Assembly (NCBI RefSeq): GCF_003858395.1
Contig: NZ_QWEV01000005.1
Coordinates: 1,116,001-1,180,000, forward strand
Length of the DNA: 64,000 nt
DNA from: Acidipila sp. EB88
GTDB lineage: Bacteria > Acidobacteriota > Terriglobia > Terriglobales > Acidobacteriaceae
Reading direction: 5' to 3'
The notes under the pieces were generated by a model that was given only the letters and a program-made list of their open reading frames with translations, was not told where the DNA came from and did not search any database. Positions 17,651 through 26,859 of this stretch are shown piece by piece (positions within the stretch are counted from its first letter, which is position 1; each line of letters starts with the position of its first letter). A program made the position numbers and the translations under genes.

Positions 17651-18097
17651 CTAGTAGCTGGTGGAGGGGTTCCGGGGGATGAGGCGTTCGCGCTGCCGTC
17701 CCTGTACGACCCAGGCCAGCGACAGCAGCAGGATCAGCGCGATGATCACCTGCGAGCCGACGCAGTACAGGCACCATACCTCAAGTACGTGGCGCTCGAT
17801 GTTTGTGAGGTACAGCGCGTAACAGAAGCCGAGCGCGGCGCTCACCAGCAGCAGCTTGCGCAGTCCAAAGAGCGCGAGCCCAAGCAGCACTACGTACCCT
17901 GCGATGCCCACCGCTGCCACCGGCAAGCCATGAACCGGACCAAGGTTCACCAGGGCGAAGCGGCTGTGGTTCACGATTCCACAGTCCCAGTGCGCATTGA
18001 TATCGCAGGGCTCGACGTCGGTGGAGTAGTGGACCCGCAGGGCGAGCGACGATACGATGATGCCTAGAGCGGCAAGGAAAGCGAGCAGAATGCGCAT
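17651..18097 (-). CDS. Vitamin K epoxide reductase (VKOR)-like membrane protein
   Basis: The start ATG 18097 gives a 148-residue protein; the frame runs further upstream but overlaps the divergent gene and is not membrane-like. It has four to five membrane helices, a loop cysteine pair (C31 and C39 in CDINAHWDC) and the redox motif CLYC (C109, C112) in WCLYCVGSQ. VKOR homologues take electrons from DsbA-type thioredoxins and pass them to quinone, keeping the periplasmic oxidant active. A DsbA-like gene is transcribed divergently from the adjoining region, which strongly supports this role. It replaces DsbB here as far as the window shows. Confidence 0.87.
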   Translation of the reverse strand: MRILLAFLAALGIIVSSLALRVHYSTDVEPCDINAHWDCGIVNHSRFALVNLGPVHGLPVAAVGIAGYVVLLGLALFGLRKLLLVSAALGFCYALYLTNIERHVLEVWCLYCVGSQVIIALILLLSLAWVVQGRQRERLIPRNPSTSY

Positions 18098-18224
18098 AGT
18101 GAGGGACAACTCTCCCGGGCAGCGACTGGTCGCAGGCTGCTTTCCTGAGTTTACAACCGGGCAGGTGCTGCGCTGCAGGCGGCCCGGGCTGGAAAAGACA
18201 GAACCGATGGAGAAGGCAGAGACC

Positions 18225-18965
18225 ATGAGCCGGAAGACCCAAGGACGAAAGCAAACCCAGCAGCGGGCACACTGGAGCACGCTCAAGAAGGCAACGGCAG
18301 CGCTCGCCCTGGCAGCAGGTATCTGGGCTGTTCTGCCGTCCAGCGCGCAGGCGCAGTTCTCGCAGACTCCGCAGGTACCCGCGGGCATGATGGACTCGCC
18401 CGCGCTGAAGCCGCCCACCGGCGCCAACGTCGCCATCGTCGAGTTCTCAGACCTGGAGTGCCCGGCCTGCGCGGCTGCGAACCCCACCCTCATGTCTGCC
18501 ATGGCCAAGTACAAGGTGCCGTGGCTGCGCCACGACTTCCCGCTGCCGCAGCATAACTGGAGCTTTGGCGCCGCAGTCGATGCCCGCTGGTTCGATGAGA
18601 AGTCTCCTAAGATCGGCGACGCGTATCGTGATGCTGTTTTCGCGGCGCAGCAGTCGATCAGCACCAAGGACGATCTGGACCAGTTCACGCAAAAGTTCGC
18701 ACAGCAGCACGGCGTGCAGATGCCGTTCGTGGTCGATCCGCAGGGCAAGCTGGCCGACAAGGTCAACGAAGACAAGGATCTTGGACGCCGCCTTGGCGTG
18801 AACCGTACCCCCACGATCTGGGTAGTAACGGCGCACTCGCATGACCCCGGCCACTCTTTTGTGCAGGTGACGGACCCTACCCTGCTGTTCTCCTACCTGG
18901 ACCAGGCAGTCTCCTCGACCGCGGCCCCCGCCGCGGCAGCACACAAGAGCCACAGCAGCCGCTAG
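18225..18965 (+). CDS. DsbA-like secreted thiol:disulfide oxidoreductase
   Basis: The start ATG 18225 has a GGAGAAGG Shine-Dalgarno 8 nt upstream; ATG 18207 is in frame but has no site. The 246-residue product carries a long signal peptide (about 1-44, ending AQAQ) and a thioredoxin-fold domain. The active-site motif is CPAC (C79, C82) in FSDLECPACAA, and the cis-proline loop is GVNRTPTIWV. It should introduce disulfides into exported proteins and be re-oxidised by the neighbouring VKOR protein. The C-terminus is a low-complexity AAPAAAAHKSHSSR tail. Confidence 0.87.
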   Translation: MSRKTQGRKQTQQRAHWSTLKKATAALALAAGIWAVLPSSAQAQFSQTPQVPAGMMDSPALKPPTGANVAIVEFSDLECPACAAANPTLMSAMAKYKVPWLRHDFPLPQHNWSFGAAVDARWFDEKSPKIGDAYRDAVFAAQQSISTKDDLDQFTQKFAQQHGVQMPFVVDPQGKLADKVNEDKDLGRRLGVNRTPTIWVVTAHSHDPGHSFVQVTDPTLLFSYLDQAVSSTAAPAAAAHKSHSSR

Positions 18966-18999
18966 CCGAAAGAGCCCCGCGCCCGCGGGGCTCTTTCGG
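18966..18999 (+). terminator. Strong hairpin terminator after the DsbA-like gene
   Basis: A perfect 15-bp stem (CCGAAAGAGCCCCGC and its complement) with a GCCC loop begins at the stop codon, followed by a short TT. Confidence 0.85.
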
Positions 19000-19125
19000 T
19001 TGAAGGGGCGCGGCCGAACCATCAGGCGTTCGGCTCTGGCAGGGACTGCCTGCTTGCTCGTACACTAAGCCGTATCGACGTACCGCGCGAGAGGCTGACT
19101 GATCGTGCGAAGGAGCTTTCCACCC

Positions 19126-21846
19126 ATGGCCACCAAGACTGCTGTTCCTGTTGAAGCCGCGTTTCAGAGCGAAATCGCCGAGTGGATCGAAGCGTTCGAT
19201 GAAGTGATCGTTGCCGAAGGAGCCGAACAGGGCGCCACGCTGATGGAAGCGCTCCGCAAGCGCGCCGGCGAAGCAGGCATCCAGAGCCCCGGTGAGCTCG
19301 TCACGGACTATCGCAATACCATCCACAAGCACGAAGAAGTGCCCTACCCGGGCGACCGCGACCTGGAGCGCCGGGTGGAGTCGCTGATCCGCTGGAACGC
19401 GATGGCGATGGTGCACGGGCAGAACAAGAAGGACGCCGGTATTGGCGGTCATATCGCCACCTACTCCTCGCTCGCGACGCTGCTGGAGGTTGGCTTCAAC
19501 CACTTCTTCCGCGCCAAGTACGGCGAGCAGCCGGGCGACTTTATCTACTTTCAGGGCCATGCCTCGCCGGGCGTCTATGCCCGTGCTTTCCTCGAGGGCC
19601 GCTTTGACGAAGAGCGCCTGCAACACTTCCGCCACGAGCTGCGCGGCAAGCCCGCATTGTCGAGCTATCCGCACCCGTGGCTGATGCCGGACTTCTGGCG
19701 CTTCCCTACTGTGTCAATGGGCATCGGTCCGCTCAATGCCATTTACCAGGCGCGCTTCATGCGCTACCTCGAGAACCGCTCGCTGATTGAAAAGACCCCG
19801 CGTAAGGTGTGGGCGTTCGTGGGCGACGGCGAGACAGACGAGGTCGACACCCTGGGTGCGCTGACCATGGCCTCGCGCGAGAAGCTCGACAACCTCGTGT
19901 TCGTGGTGAACTGCAACCTGCAGCGGCTCGACGGCCCGGTGCGCGGCAACATGCGTGTGATCGATGAGCTCGAAGGCGTGTTCCGCGGCGCCGGCTGGAA
20001 TGTGCTTAAGGTTGTGTGGGGTTCGGACTGGGACAAGCTGTTCGAGCGTGACCACTCCGGACTGCTGCTCCAGCGCATGGAAGAGTGCGTGGACGGCGAC
20101 TACCAGGCGTACAAGGCCAAGGGCGGCGCGTACCTGCGCGAGCACTTCTTTGGCAAGTACCCGGAGCTGCTCGAACTGGTTGCCGATTACACGGATGACG
20201 AACTGATCCGCCTACATCGCGGCGGCCATGATCCGGCCAAGATCTACAACGCGTACAAGCGCGCGACCGAGCACGTGGGTGGCCCGACCGTGATCCTGGC
20301 GAAGACGGTCAAGGGCTACGGGCTGGGTTCGACGCAGGCACGCAACGCCTCCCACCAGGAGAAGAAGCTTACCGACGATGGGCTGCTGGCGTTTGTGAAG
20401 CAGTTCGACCTGCCGCTGACCGATGAGCAGGCCAAGGACGCAAAGCCCTACAAGCCGGCAGCCGACGCACCGGAGATCGTGTACATGCAGCAGCGCCGCA
20501 AGGAGCTGGGCGGCTACCTGCCGGCCAGGACCGTGCCTGCGCGCAATTTCAAGGCACCCGAGCTTGCGTTCTTCGGCGAGTGGACGGCCGGCTCCAAGGG
20601 TCGCGAAGTATCGACCACCATGGGATTCGTGTCGATCCTGCGTGCGCTCATGAAGGACCCCAACATCGGCAAGCTGATCGTCCCGATCGTGCCGGATGAA
20701 GGCCGCACGTTTGGGCTTGAGTCCGCGGTCCGCCAGGTGGGTATCTACGCGAGCGAAGGCCAGAAGTACAAGCCGCACGACGCGGACGTGATGCTGTACT
20801 ACCGCGAAGAGCAGGACGGGCAGATTCTCGAGGAAGGCATCACCGAGGCCGGTTCAATGGCGTCGTTCACGGCAGCCGGCACGGCGTACTCCAACTACAA
20901 CCTGCCCACGATTCCGTTCTACATGTATTACTCGATGTTCGGGTTCCAGCGCGTTGGCGATATGATCTGGGCGTTTGCCGACTCGCGCGGCAAGGGCTTT
21001 TTGATGGGCGGCACCGCGGGCCGTACGACCATGCTGGGCGAAGGGCTGCAGCACCAGGATGGCCACTCGCACCTGCTCGCCTCGACCGTGCCGACGTGCC
21101 TGAGCTATGACCCGGCCTACGTGTACGAGCTGGCCGTGATCCTGCAGGACGGCATTCGGCGCATGTATGCCGAAGGCGAGGATTGCTTCTACTACCTCAC
21201 CATGTACAACGAGGACTACGCGATGCCAGCCATGCCGGCGGATGTCGATGGCAAGTCGGTGCAGGAAGGCATCCTGCGCGGCATCTATCGGCTGCAAACC
21301 GCCCCTGCCACTGCGCAGTCTTCTGCGCCCCCGAAAAAAGGCAAAGGCGGCCCCGTGGCGCAGCTGCTGGGTTCCGGTCCGATCCTGAACGAGGTGCTCA
21401 AGGCACAGGCGATCCTTGCTGAAAATTATGGCGTCGCTGCCGATGTATGGAGCGTCACCAGCTGGAACGAGCTGCGCCGCGATGCACTGGAGGCCGAGCG
21501 TTGGAACCGGCTGCACCCGGCTGACGCGGAGCGCCAGCCCTACCTGCTGGGCGCGCTCGGCGATGCCAAGGGCCCGATCGTGGCCGCCAGCGACTACATG
21601 AAGACACTACCGGATCAGCTGGCTCCCTGGCTGGGCGGCCGTCTCGTCACCCTGGGCACCGATGGCTTTGGGCGCTCGGACAACCGCGAGCACCTGCGCC
21701 GCCACTTCGAAGTCAACGCCGCATCCATCGTGGCAGCGACGCTCTCGAAGCTGGCACGCGATGGGGCATTCGACAAGACCCGCGCCCAGGCTGCCTTTGC
21801 CGAGCTTGGCTTGGACACGGAAGGCACCAACCCGGCCCGCATGTAG
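19126..21846 (+). CDS. aceE: Pyruvate dehydrogenase E1 component, homodimeric type
   Basis: This 906-residue thiamine-diphosphate enzyme decarboxylates pyruvate and acetylates the lipoyl group of E2, feeding acetyl-CoA to the TCA cycle. I start at ATG 19126 (MATKTAVPV), which has AAGGAG 10 nt upstream, not at GTG 19105, which overlaps that site. The ThDP/Mg motif is GDGETDE (about 231-237) followed by LVFVVNCNLQRLDGPVRGN. Other AceE hallmarks are WNAMAMVHGQNKKDAGIGGHI, the GHASPGVYARAFLEG segment and GRTTMLGEGLQHQDGHSHL. A short alanine/lysine-rich insert (TAPATAQSSAPPKKGKGG, about 725-742) looks like a surface loop. No E2 or E3 gene adjoins it, and hairpin terminators flank it. Confidence 0.95.
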   Translation: MATKTAVPVEAAFQSEIAEWIEAFDEVIVAEGAEQGATLMEALRKRAGEAGIQSPGELVTDYRNTIHKHEEVPYPGDRDLERRVESLIRWNAMAMVHGQNKKDAGIGGHIATYSSLATLLEVGFNHFFRAKYGEQPGDFIYFQGHASPGVYARAFLEGRFDEERLQHFRHELRGKPALSSYPHPWLMPDFWRFPTVSMGIGPLNAIYQARFMRYLENRSLIEKTPRKVWAFVGDGETDEVDTLGALTMASREKLDNLVFVVNCNLQRLDGPVRGNMRVIDELEGVFRGAGWNVLKVVWGSDWDKLFERDHSGLLLQRMEECVDGDYQAYKAKGGAYLREHFFGKYPELLELVADYTDDELIRLHRGGHDPAKIYNAYKRATEHVGGPTVILAKTVKGYGLGSTQARNASHQEKKLTDDGLLAFVKQFDLPLTDEQAKDAKPYKPAADAPEIVYMQQRRKELGGYLPARTVPARNFKAPELAFFGEWTAGSKGREVSTTMGFVSILRALMKDPNIGKLIVPIVPDEGRTFGLESAVRQVGIYASEGQKYKPHDADVMLYYREEQDGQILEEGITEAGSMASFTAAGTAYSNYNLPTIPFYMYYSMFGFQRVGDMIWAFADSRGKGFLMGGTAGRTTMLGEGLQHQDGHSHLLASTVPTCLSYDPAYVYELAVILQDGIRRMYAEGEDCFYYLTMYNEDYAMPAMPADVDGKSVQEGILRGIYRLQTAPATAQSSAPPKKGKGGPVAQLLGSGPILNEVLKAQAILAENYGVAADVWSVTSWNELRRDALEAERWNRLHPADAERQPYLLGALGDAKGPIVAASDYMKTLPDQLAPWLGGRLVTLGTDGFGRSDNREHLRRHFEVNAASIVAATLSKLARDGAFDKTRAQAAFAELGLDTEGTNPARM

Positions 21847-21876
21847 TCAGGGCACAGTCAGGCCCTGTGCTCGTAA

Positions 21877-21920
21877 GCAAAAAGCCCTTCCGCGATCTTC
21901 AGACGCGGGAGGGCTTTTGC
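21877..21920 (+). terminator. Hairpin terminator after aceE
   Basis: An imperfect stem of about 17 bp (GCAAAAAGCCCTTCCGCG against CGCGGGAGGGCTTTTGC) begins 30 bp after the aceE stop. It overlaps the open upstream part of the GH9 frame, which argues against long starts for that gene. Confidence 0.75.
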
Positions 21921-21965
21921 ATGCACGAAACATCAGAGTCTGCCGGTGCCGTTATGATCGTGCCC

Positions 21966-23738
21966 ATGCATCGCAGAGACGTTTTGCGCACGCTTGGCAT
22001 GGCCGGGGTACTCTCGCAACCGGGCATGCGCGCCCTTGCCTCCTTTGCCCCGGCGAGTCCGACCGGAGGCACCCCGGAGGCTCTGCCGGACCAGGCCCGT
22101 ATCTTCGCCAATCAACTCGGGTATCGCACGGGCGATCGCAAGCAGGCCACGGTGAGGCTCCCAGGCCACAGCGCGGGAGTACCGGAGGGTGCGTCCGCGC
22201 GGCCCGAGTTCCTGGTTCGCTCCATCAGCGACAATGCCATCGTGTTGCGAGGCAGGCTGGGAGCGCCGATGGACGATGAAGCGTCAGGCGACCGCTGCCT
22301 GGTGGCTGACTTTTCTGGTTTGCAGACCGATGGCACCTACCGGGTGGAGGTCGCTGACCTGCACGGCGAACCCTTCACCATCGCGCAGCGAGCCTACCGG
22401 GACGCGCTGCGACTGAGCATGCGAGCTTTCTATGGCCAGCGGTGTGGCTGCGCAGTTGACCTCGGCGGCGGCTACAAGCATGCAAGCTGTCACCACGATG
22501 GGGCGTACCATCCCACCTCCGGCAGGAGTGGCACGCTCCCGAACACCGGTGGCTGGCACGACGCCGGCGATTACGGCCGGTACATCGTCAACTCCGGCAT
22601 CAGCACCGGCACTCTGCTGTGGGCGTGGGAGCTGTATCCAAGAGCGGTGCAGTCGCTGTACCTCGGCATCCCGGAGAGTGGCGGCAAGCTGCCGGACTAC
22701 CTCGCCGAAGTGCACTGGAACCTGAAATGGATGCTGTCGCTGCAGGACGCCGACGGCGGCGTGTGGCACAAGCAGACCAGCGAACACTTCTGCGCGTTCA
22801 TCCTGCCGGAGGCGGACAAGCTCGCGAGCTACGTGATCGGCACCGGGAGCGAGCCGTTCAAAAGCACCAGCGCGACAGCGGACCTTGCGTCCGTCATGGC
22901 GATTGCGGCGCGGTGTTACCGGCCCTACGATGCGTCGTTTGCCGCGCACTGCCTCGCCGCAGCGCGCAAAGCCTGGACCTGGGCGAGCCAGCATCCCGAC
23001 GTGCCGTTCACCAACCCACCGTCCATCGGGACCGGCGGCTACGGCGATCCGCACTGCGGCGATGAGCTGGCTTGGGCAGCGGCCGAGCTGTGGCGCACCA
23101 CGGGGGAAGCTCCGTACGAGCAGGCCTTTGTAGCCGCGCTGCCGGCGGAGCTCACCCTCGGCGCACCAGGCTGGGCCGATGTGCTCTCGATGGCGTGCTG
23201 GACCTATGCGCTCTCCGAGCGCCCGGGCACTCCGGCGATCAAGAGCAGGATCCACACAGCGACGCAGGCTGCCGCCGCAACCCTGGTGGCGCGCAGCAGC
23301 AGGAGCGGCTACGGCAACACACTGGCGATCGCGGACTATAACTGGGGCTCCAACTCTGTGGCGGCAAACCAGTCGCTGCTGCTGCTCGTCGCGGATCGTC
23401 TTAGCCCGGACCCGGACGTGCGCGCTGCGGCGCTCGGCAACCTGCATTATCTGCTCGGCCGCAACTGCCTCGACGTGAGCTGGGTGACGCAGCTCGGCAC
23501 GCGGTCCTTTCTCCATCCGCATCACCGGCCCAGCGCAGCCGACGGCATCGCAGCCCCATGGCCAGGATTGCTTTCGGGTGGGCCGAACGCACACGGCGGC
23601 GACCCGGTGGCGGACAAACTGCCCCGGCAGCCGCCCATGCGCATGTGGATCGACGACGAGCGAGCTTACTCCATGAACGAAATCGCCATTAACTGGAATG
23701 CGCCACTTGTTTTCCTTCTAGCAGCAGCCAATAGCTGA
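21966..23738 (+). CDS. GH9 family glycoside hydrolase (endoglucanase-type) with CelD N-terminal domain
   Basis: I choose ATG 21966 because MHRRDVLRTLGMAGVL forms a twin-arginine export signal and earlier starts run into the aceE terminator; no clear Shine-Dalgarno is visible. The 590-residue product has the Ig-like CelD_N domain (about 42-140, opening RIFANQLGYRTGDRKQA) and a GH9 (alpha/alpha)6 barrel. The barrel's GGWHDAGDYGRY block (about 195-206) contains the catalytic-base aspartates. Near the C-terminus, MNEIAINWNAPL (about 569-580) carries the catalytic acid glutamate, and HPHHRPS provides the conserved histidine region. It should cleave beta-1,4-glucan or a similar glycan outside the cytoplasm. 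The gene stands alone. Confidence 0.87.
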   Translation: MHRRDVLRTLGMAGVLSQPGMRALASFAPASPTGGTPEALPDQARIFANQLGYRTGDRKQATVRLPGHSAGVPEGASARPEFLVRSISDNAIVLRGRLGAPMDDEASGDRCLVADFSGLQTDGTYRVEVADLHGEPFTIAQRAYRDALRLSMRAFYGQRCGCAVDLGGGYKHASCHHDGAYHPTSGRSGTLPNTGGWHDAGDYGRYIVNSGISTGTLLWAWELYPRAVQSLYLGIPESGGKLPDYLAEVHWNLKWMLSLQDADGGVWHKQTSEHFCAFILPEADKLASYVIGTGSEPFKSTSATADLASVMAIAARCYRPYDASFAAHCLAAARKAWTWASQHPDVPFTNPPSIGTGGYGDPHCGDELAWAAAELWRTTGEAPYEQAFVAALPAELTLGAPGWADVLSMACWTYALSERPGTPAIKSRIHTATQAAAATLVARSSRSGYGNTLAIADYNWGSNSVAANQSLLLLVADRLSPDPDVRAAALGNLHYLLGRNCLDVSWVTQLGTRSFLHPHHRPSAADGIAAPWPGLLSGGPNAHGGDPVADKLPRQPPMRMWIDDERAYSMNEIAINWNAPLVFLLAAANS

Positions 23739-23914
23739 AAGGTGGAAGGCGATACAACTGAAAGTTGGAGAGACTATCACCGATAAAGACTTATGTGACT
23801 GCCGGCGCTATGCCGAGAATAACTAAAGGTACCTAGTTTTGTAGCGCGTCGGACAGAGACACGGCACATCGTTCAATGATCATCGCTTTGCCGCGCACGT
23901 GGGGGAGGTCGCTC

Positions 23915-24316
23915 ATGACTGCTTTGCCGCAAAGAGCGATCACGCCTGAGACAACGAAGAGCATCTTGCTGGTCGGCCGGGATGCAAACCTTCTTTGTTC
24001 ACGACGGTTACTGCTCGAGAAGCCCGGCTTTGAGGTTATTGATGAAGCTCCGCTAAGGGCGCTGGAGTTTCTTGGTTGCCGCTTCTTCCATGTCGCCGTG
24101 CTTTGTCACACCCTGAAATCATTTGAGACGGCGCAGATCTGCCAGCAACTACGAGCCAGGCATCCTCAGACACGCATCATCCTGATCTGCAAATATGACG
24201 ACGCAGCCTTCGCCGAGTTTGAAGAAGGAATAAGTTTCGCCTGGGGACTGGATCCTGCCTGCCTGTTACGGCTTGTTGTGAGTGCCGCATACGCCAATTC
24301 ACTTACGGAACGTTAA
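23915..24316 (+). CDS. Degenerate receiver-like protein
   Basis: The start ATG 23915 has GGGGGAGG about 6 nt upstream. The 133-residue product has the strand/helix pattern of a response-regulator receiver (KSILLVGRDANLLCSRRLLLEKPGFEV at the N-terminus). The phospho-acceptor position falls in FHVAVLCHTL, where a cysteine stands in place of the aspartate, and the second acidic residue of the usual DD pair is also not evident. No output domain is attached. It may be a non-phosphorylated receiver fold that works by protein contact. The small gene behind it, 56 bp away, may be co-transcribed. Confidence 0.68.
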   Translation: MTALPQRAITPETTKSILLVGRDANLLCSRRLLLEKPGFEVIDEAPLRALEFLGCRFFHVAVLCHTLKSFETAQICQQLRARHPQTRIILICKYDDAAFAEFEEGISFAWGLDPACLLRLVVSAAYANSLTER

Positions 24317-24360
24317 CGCGAACCTTGCTCTCTGCATGCAGTACAGAGAGCGAACGGCTC

Positions 24361-24366
24361 AGGAGG
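24361..24366 (+). promoter_or_regulatory. Shine-Dalgarno that fixes a TTG start
   Basis: AGGAGG lies 6 nt before TTG 24373 and in front of no ATG at a suitable distance, so it decides the start of the small gene. Confidence 0.7.
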
Positions 24367-24372
24367 TCAAGC

Positions 24373-24567
24373 TTGAAGCTACCCAGAAAGCCGGTTCGCA
24401 TCATCGACGCAGACGTGATCAAGGAAGGCGTCATCATCAGCTTCTCCGATGGCCAGTCTGTTCTTTTTCATGCCGAGTTCCTGTATGAGCGTCAGGACCA
24501 CGATCACAATGTGGGCCTGACGGGTGCGCGCGACGATAAAGAAGATCGCGACGGCGCCGCGGATTGA
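24373..24567 (+). CDS. Small protein of unknown function, TTG start
   Basis: From TTG 24373 the product is 64 residues. It opens KLPRKPVRIIDADVIKEG, then VIISFSDGQSVLFHAEFLYER, and ends in a charged, D/H-rich tail. The first half reads as a compact beta domain and the DGQ-x-x-LFHAEFLY phrase resembles the short N-terminal domain found before gamma-butyrobetaine hydroxylase-type enzymes (DUF971-like); that likeness is from memory of the motif. The frame is open upstream to 24325, but that part overlaps the ribosome-binding site. It follows the receiver-like gene on the same strand. Confidence 0.6.
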   Translation: MKLPRKPVRIIDADVIKEGVIISFSDGQSVLFHAEFLYERQDHDHNVGLTGARDDKEDRDGAAD

Positions 24568-24578
24568 GAGCGCGGCGC
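24554..24578. terminator. Hairpin at the convergent junction
   Basis: An 8-bp GCGCCGCG / CGCGGCGC stem with a 9-nt loop overlaps the end of the small gene, 22 bp before the end of the convergent GH18 gene. Confidence 0.5.
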
Positions 24579-24599
24579 TACCGGGTACGCTTTGTCTAC

Positions 24600-26678
24600 T
24601 TACTTATCTGCAGGCGCACGATGCAGCAGTGGGCCGAGCTGGTCTGAGAACGCATTCTTCTGCCCAAGGTCGTCGTCAATCGTCCAGAACATGGCGCCCA
24701 GCAGGTCCGGGTACCCACGCTCACGATGAAGGGTGTACGGCGTTGTCAAGGATGAGCGGCCGCTGAGCAGGAACTCCATCGATTGCTTCACCAGCAGCGG
24801 CGTGTCGTAGTCGGTCAGGAACCCAACGGCCACCTTGGATGGCGGCATAGGCGGAAAGAACCTTGTCCCGGCCGGGAAGCCGCGCAACAATAACTCCGTC
24901 AAAGCAGCGTGGTAGCCGATGGTGTGCGACTGGTGCACTTCCCCATCCAGGCCTTCCATGGGCGGCGTGTTGTAGTCCTGCACGTCCACAAACGACAGGA
25001 TGTCGCGCAGCGCATAGGTGATTGGCAGGTACGAGCCGAACTGGCCGCCGTACGAGACAGCCCCGGCCGGCAACTGCGGGCCTTCAGGAACCAGGCTGAG
25101 CATAAAGCCCGGGCCGAAGTGATCGTGTAACTGCCGCAGCCCCGCGATGAGGTTCACGATGGACGGGGTGGTCGGATGCTCGAAGTCCGTGTCCCCTGGC
25201 TGCACCACGAGCGATGGCGTTTCAAAGTCGATATCCACCCCGTCAAATCCGTATTCCGCAACAATGCTGGTGACAGATGCGACGAAGTTGGGAATGTTCG
25301 CCTTGTCCGCAAGGGTGAAGTACTCCCCGCCACCGCCGAGCGAGACCATGACCTTACGACCCTGCGCTTTCATCTGCGCTATGTCCGCCTTCAACTCCGC
25401 GGCATCCAGTCCATTGGGCGGAGCAAAGCGAAGCTGCCCTTCGGGGCCATGCTTGTCGGGGCTGGCGAAGGCAACAATCACGATGTCCCACTGCGGCGAG
25501 ACGGCGTGCAGCGGCAGGGCGGTGTGGCCGGGTCCGTGCCCGGTCCAGTAGCCGATCAGGCGATGCCCGGTCTGGTTGGGCGTGTCAGCGGGGACGGGCG
25601 TTGCGCTGGGGGTGGCTGCTGCGTGCTCCATGCGCGTGCACGGTGTCGGCAGTGCTGTGAGCGCATGGTCGTCCGGGAAGCTCAGACGCGTGCCGAGATC
25701 ATCACCCGGCCCGACGTACCAGGGCAGCAGCGCTACGTTCTGCAGGTGGAACGTGCTCGCGCCCTGCCGCGCCACGAACCCGCGCGATGCAGGGATGTTG
25801 TTCTTGAGGTTGGTGTCGGTCGGCTCCAGCAGAAAGTAGGACGAACCGATGCCGGTGCCGCCACAGTCCTGGCTGTTCTGCTTGCCGGCGAAGTGCCAGG
25901 ATGGCACCGCGTTGCCGGGCTCGGTCACGTTGTAGCCGTAGTGCTGCGGGTTATGCTTCGGGTCATAGAAGAACTCGGCGAGCTGCTGCGTCAGCGGCTG
26001 TACATCCTGCGCCTCTACCAGCGCGGGCACGCCCTTGAGATAGCTGCCAAGCACGAAGGAAGTACCGGTCGCCTCATCGATGCCGTGCGTGCCCCAGGTG
26101 CAGCAGATTGTCGCGTCACCGGCTGCGTAGAAGGTGGTGTTGTGCGTGAACGCAACTACCAGGCCCTGCGCCGGGTGCGGCAGCAGCTTGAAGAGCTGCT
26201 GTTGAACGAAGTCCGCGTCCACGACGGCAAGGCTTCCGCCGTTCTTTTGCGAGTGCAGCAGGTAGCCATTTGCCGCCGGCACGTCGATGGTGATCGGTTC
26301 GACCTCGGGCGCGCCCAGCAGCGTGTGCCACGCGGGATTTGCGGGGAAGGTCGTACGCAGCATCGCGTCAGCATACTGGGTCTTGTTGCCTGCGCTGAAT
26401 GCGTAGGGGGCGAATACCGGCGAGTGCAGAATGGCTTCGGTGTCAGACGTGGCGTCGAGCAGCACCGGGGCTCCGCCGGGGGTCTGCGACTGCAGCCTCA
26501 GGGTCACCGGCACCAACACGGTCGGGATGGTTGTGGTGAGCGCCTGCTTTGGATCCTTGCCTGCTAGCGTCAGCGTGCGCTTTCCGACCGAATGACTGAA
26601 AACTGGCACCGTTCCCTGGCTGTGAGCGATGCCGGGCAACAGCACCAGGGCGAGCAGCGTGCAATGGATCTTCAACAT
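24600..26678 (-). CDS. Secreted GH18-family glycosidase with unknown N-terminal domain
   Basis: I start at ATG 26678, 11 nt after AGGAGA; this gives a signal peptide (MLKIHCTLLALVLLPGIAHSQ) that the longer frame lacks. The 692-residue product has an N-terminal region (about 25-350) that I cannot assign, with a CCTWGTHG segment. A C-terminal GH18 barrel (about 372-690) opens HRLIGYWTG, has the VMVSLGGGGEYF strand and carries a complete catalytic motif DGVDIDFE (479-486, acid E486). It likely cleaves chitin or a related GlcNAc polymer outside the cell, although some GH18 proteins are binding proteins. It lies 181 bp downstream of the large TonB receptor on the same strand, suggesting combined glycan degradation and uptake. 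Confidence 0.82.
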   Translation of the reverse strand: MLKIHCTLLALVLLPGIAHSQGTVPVFSHSVGKRTLTLAGKDPKQALTTTIPTVLVPVTLRLQSQTPGGAPVLLDATSDTEAILHSPVFAPYAFSAGNKTQYADAMLRTTFPANPAWHTLLGAPEVEPITIDVPAANGYLLHSQKNGGSLAVVDADFVQQQLFKLLPHPAQGLVVAFTHNTTFYAAGDATICCTWGTHGIDEATGTSFVLGSYLKGVPALVEAQDVQPLTQQLAEFFYDPKHNPQHYGYNVTEPGNAVPSWHFAGKQNSQDCGGTGIGSSYFLLEPTDTNLKNNIPASRGFVARQGASTFHLQNVALLPWYVGPGDDLGTRLSFPDDHALTALPTPCTRMEHAAATPSATPVPADTPNQTGHRLIGYWTGHGPGHTALPLHAVSPQWDIVIVAFASPDKHGPEGQLRFAPPNGLDAAELKADIAQMKAQGRKVMVSLGGGGEYFTLADKANIPNFVASVTSIVAEYGFDGVDIDFETPSLVVQPGDTDFEHPTTPSIVNLIAGLRQLHDHFGPGFMLSLVPEGPQLPAGAVSYGGQFGSYLPITYALRDILSFVDVQDYNTPPMEGLDGEVHQSHTIGYHAALTELLLRGFPAGTRFFPPMPPSKVAVGFLTDYDTPLLVKQSMEFLLSGRSSLTTPYTLHRERGYPDLLGAMFWTIDDDLGQKNAFSDQLGPLLHRAPADK

Positions 26679-26859
26679 GGCAAAAAAAGTCTCCTGCGAG
26701 GAACATAGCAAACTCGCTGCTTTCGAGGGCGCGTGCTTGCGGGGTGTGTTCCTTGCAGGAGAGCGGCTTGCGTAGTGCGCGTTCGTTGGTACGTGGAACC
26801 GGCGAACGGGCAGTCTCAGCAAAGTTTCGTTTGCTTGGACTGCCCGCTCTCCCCCGGGG

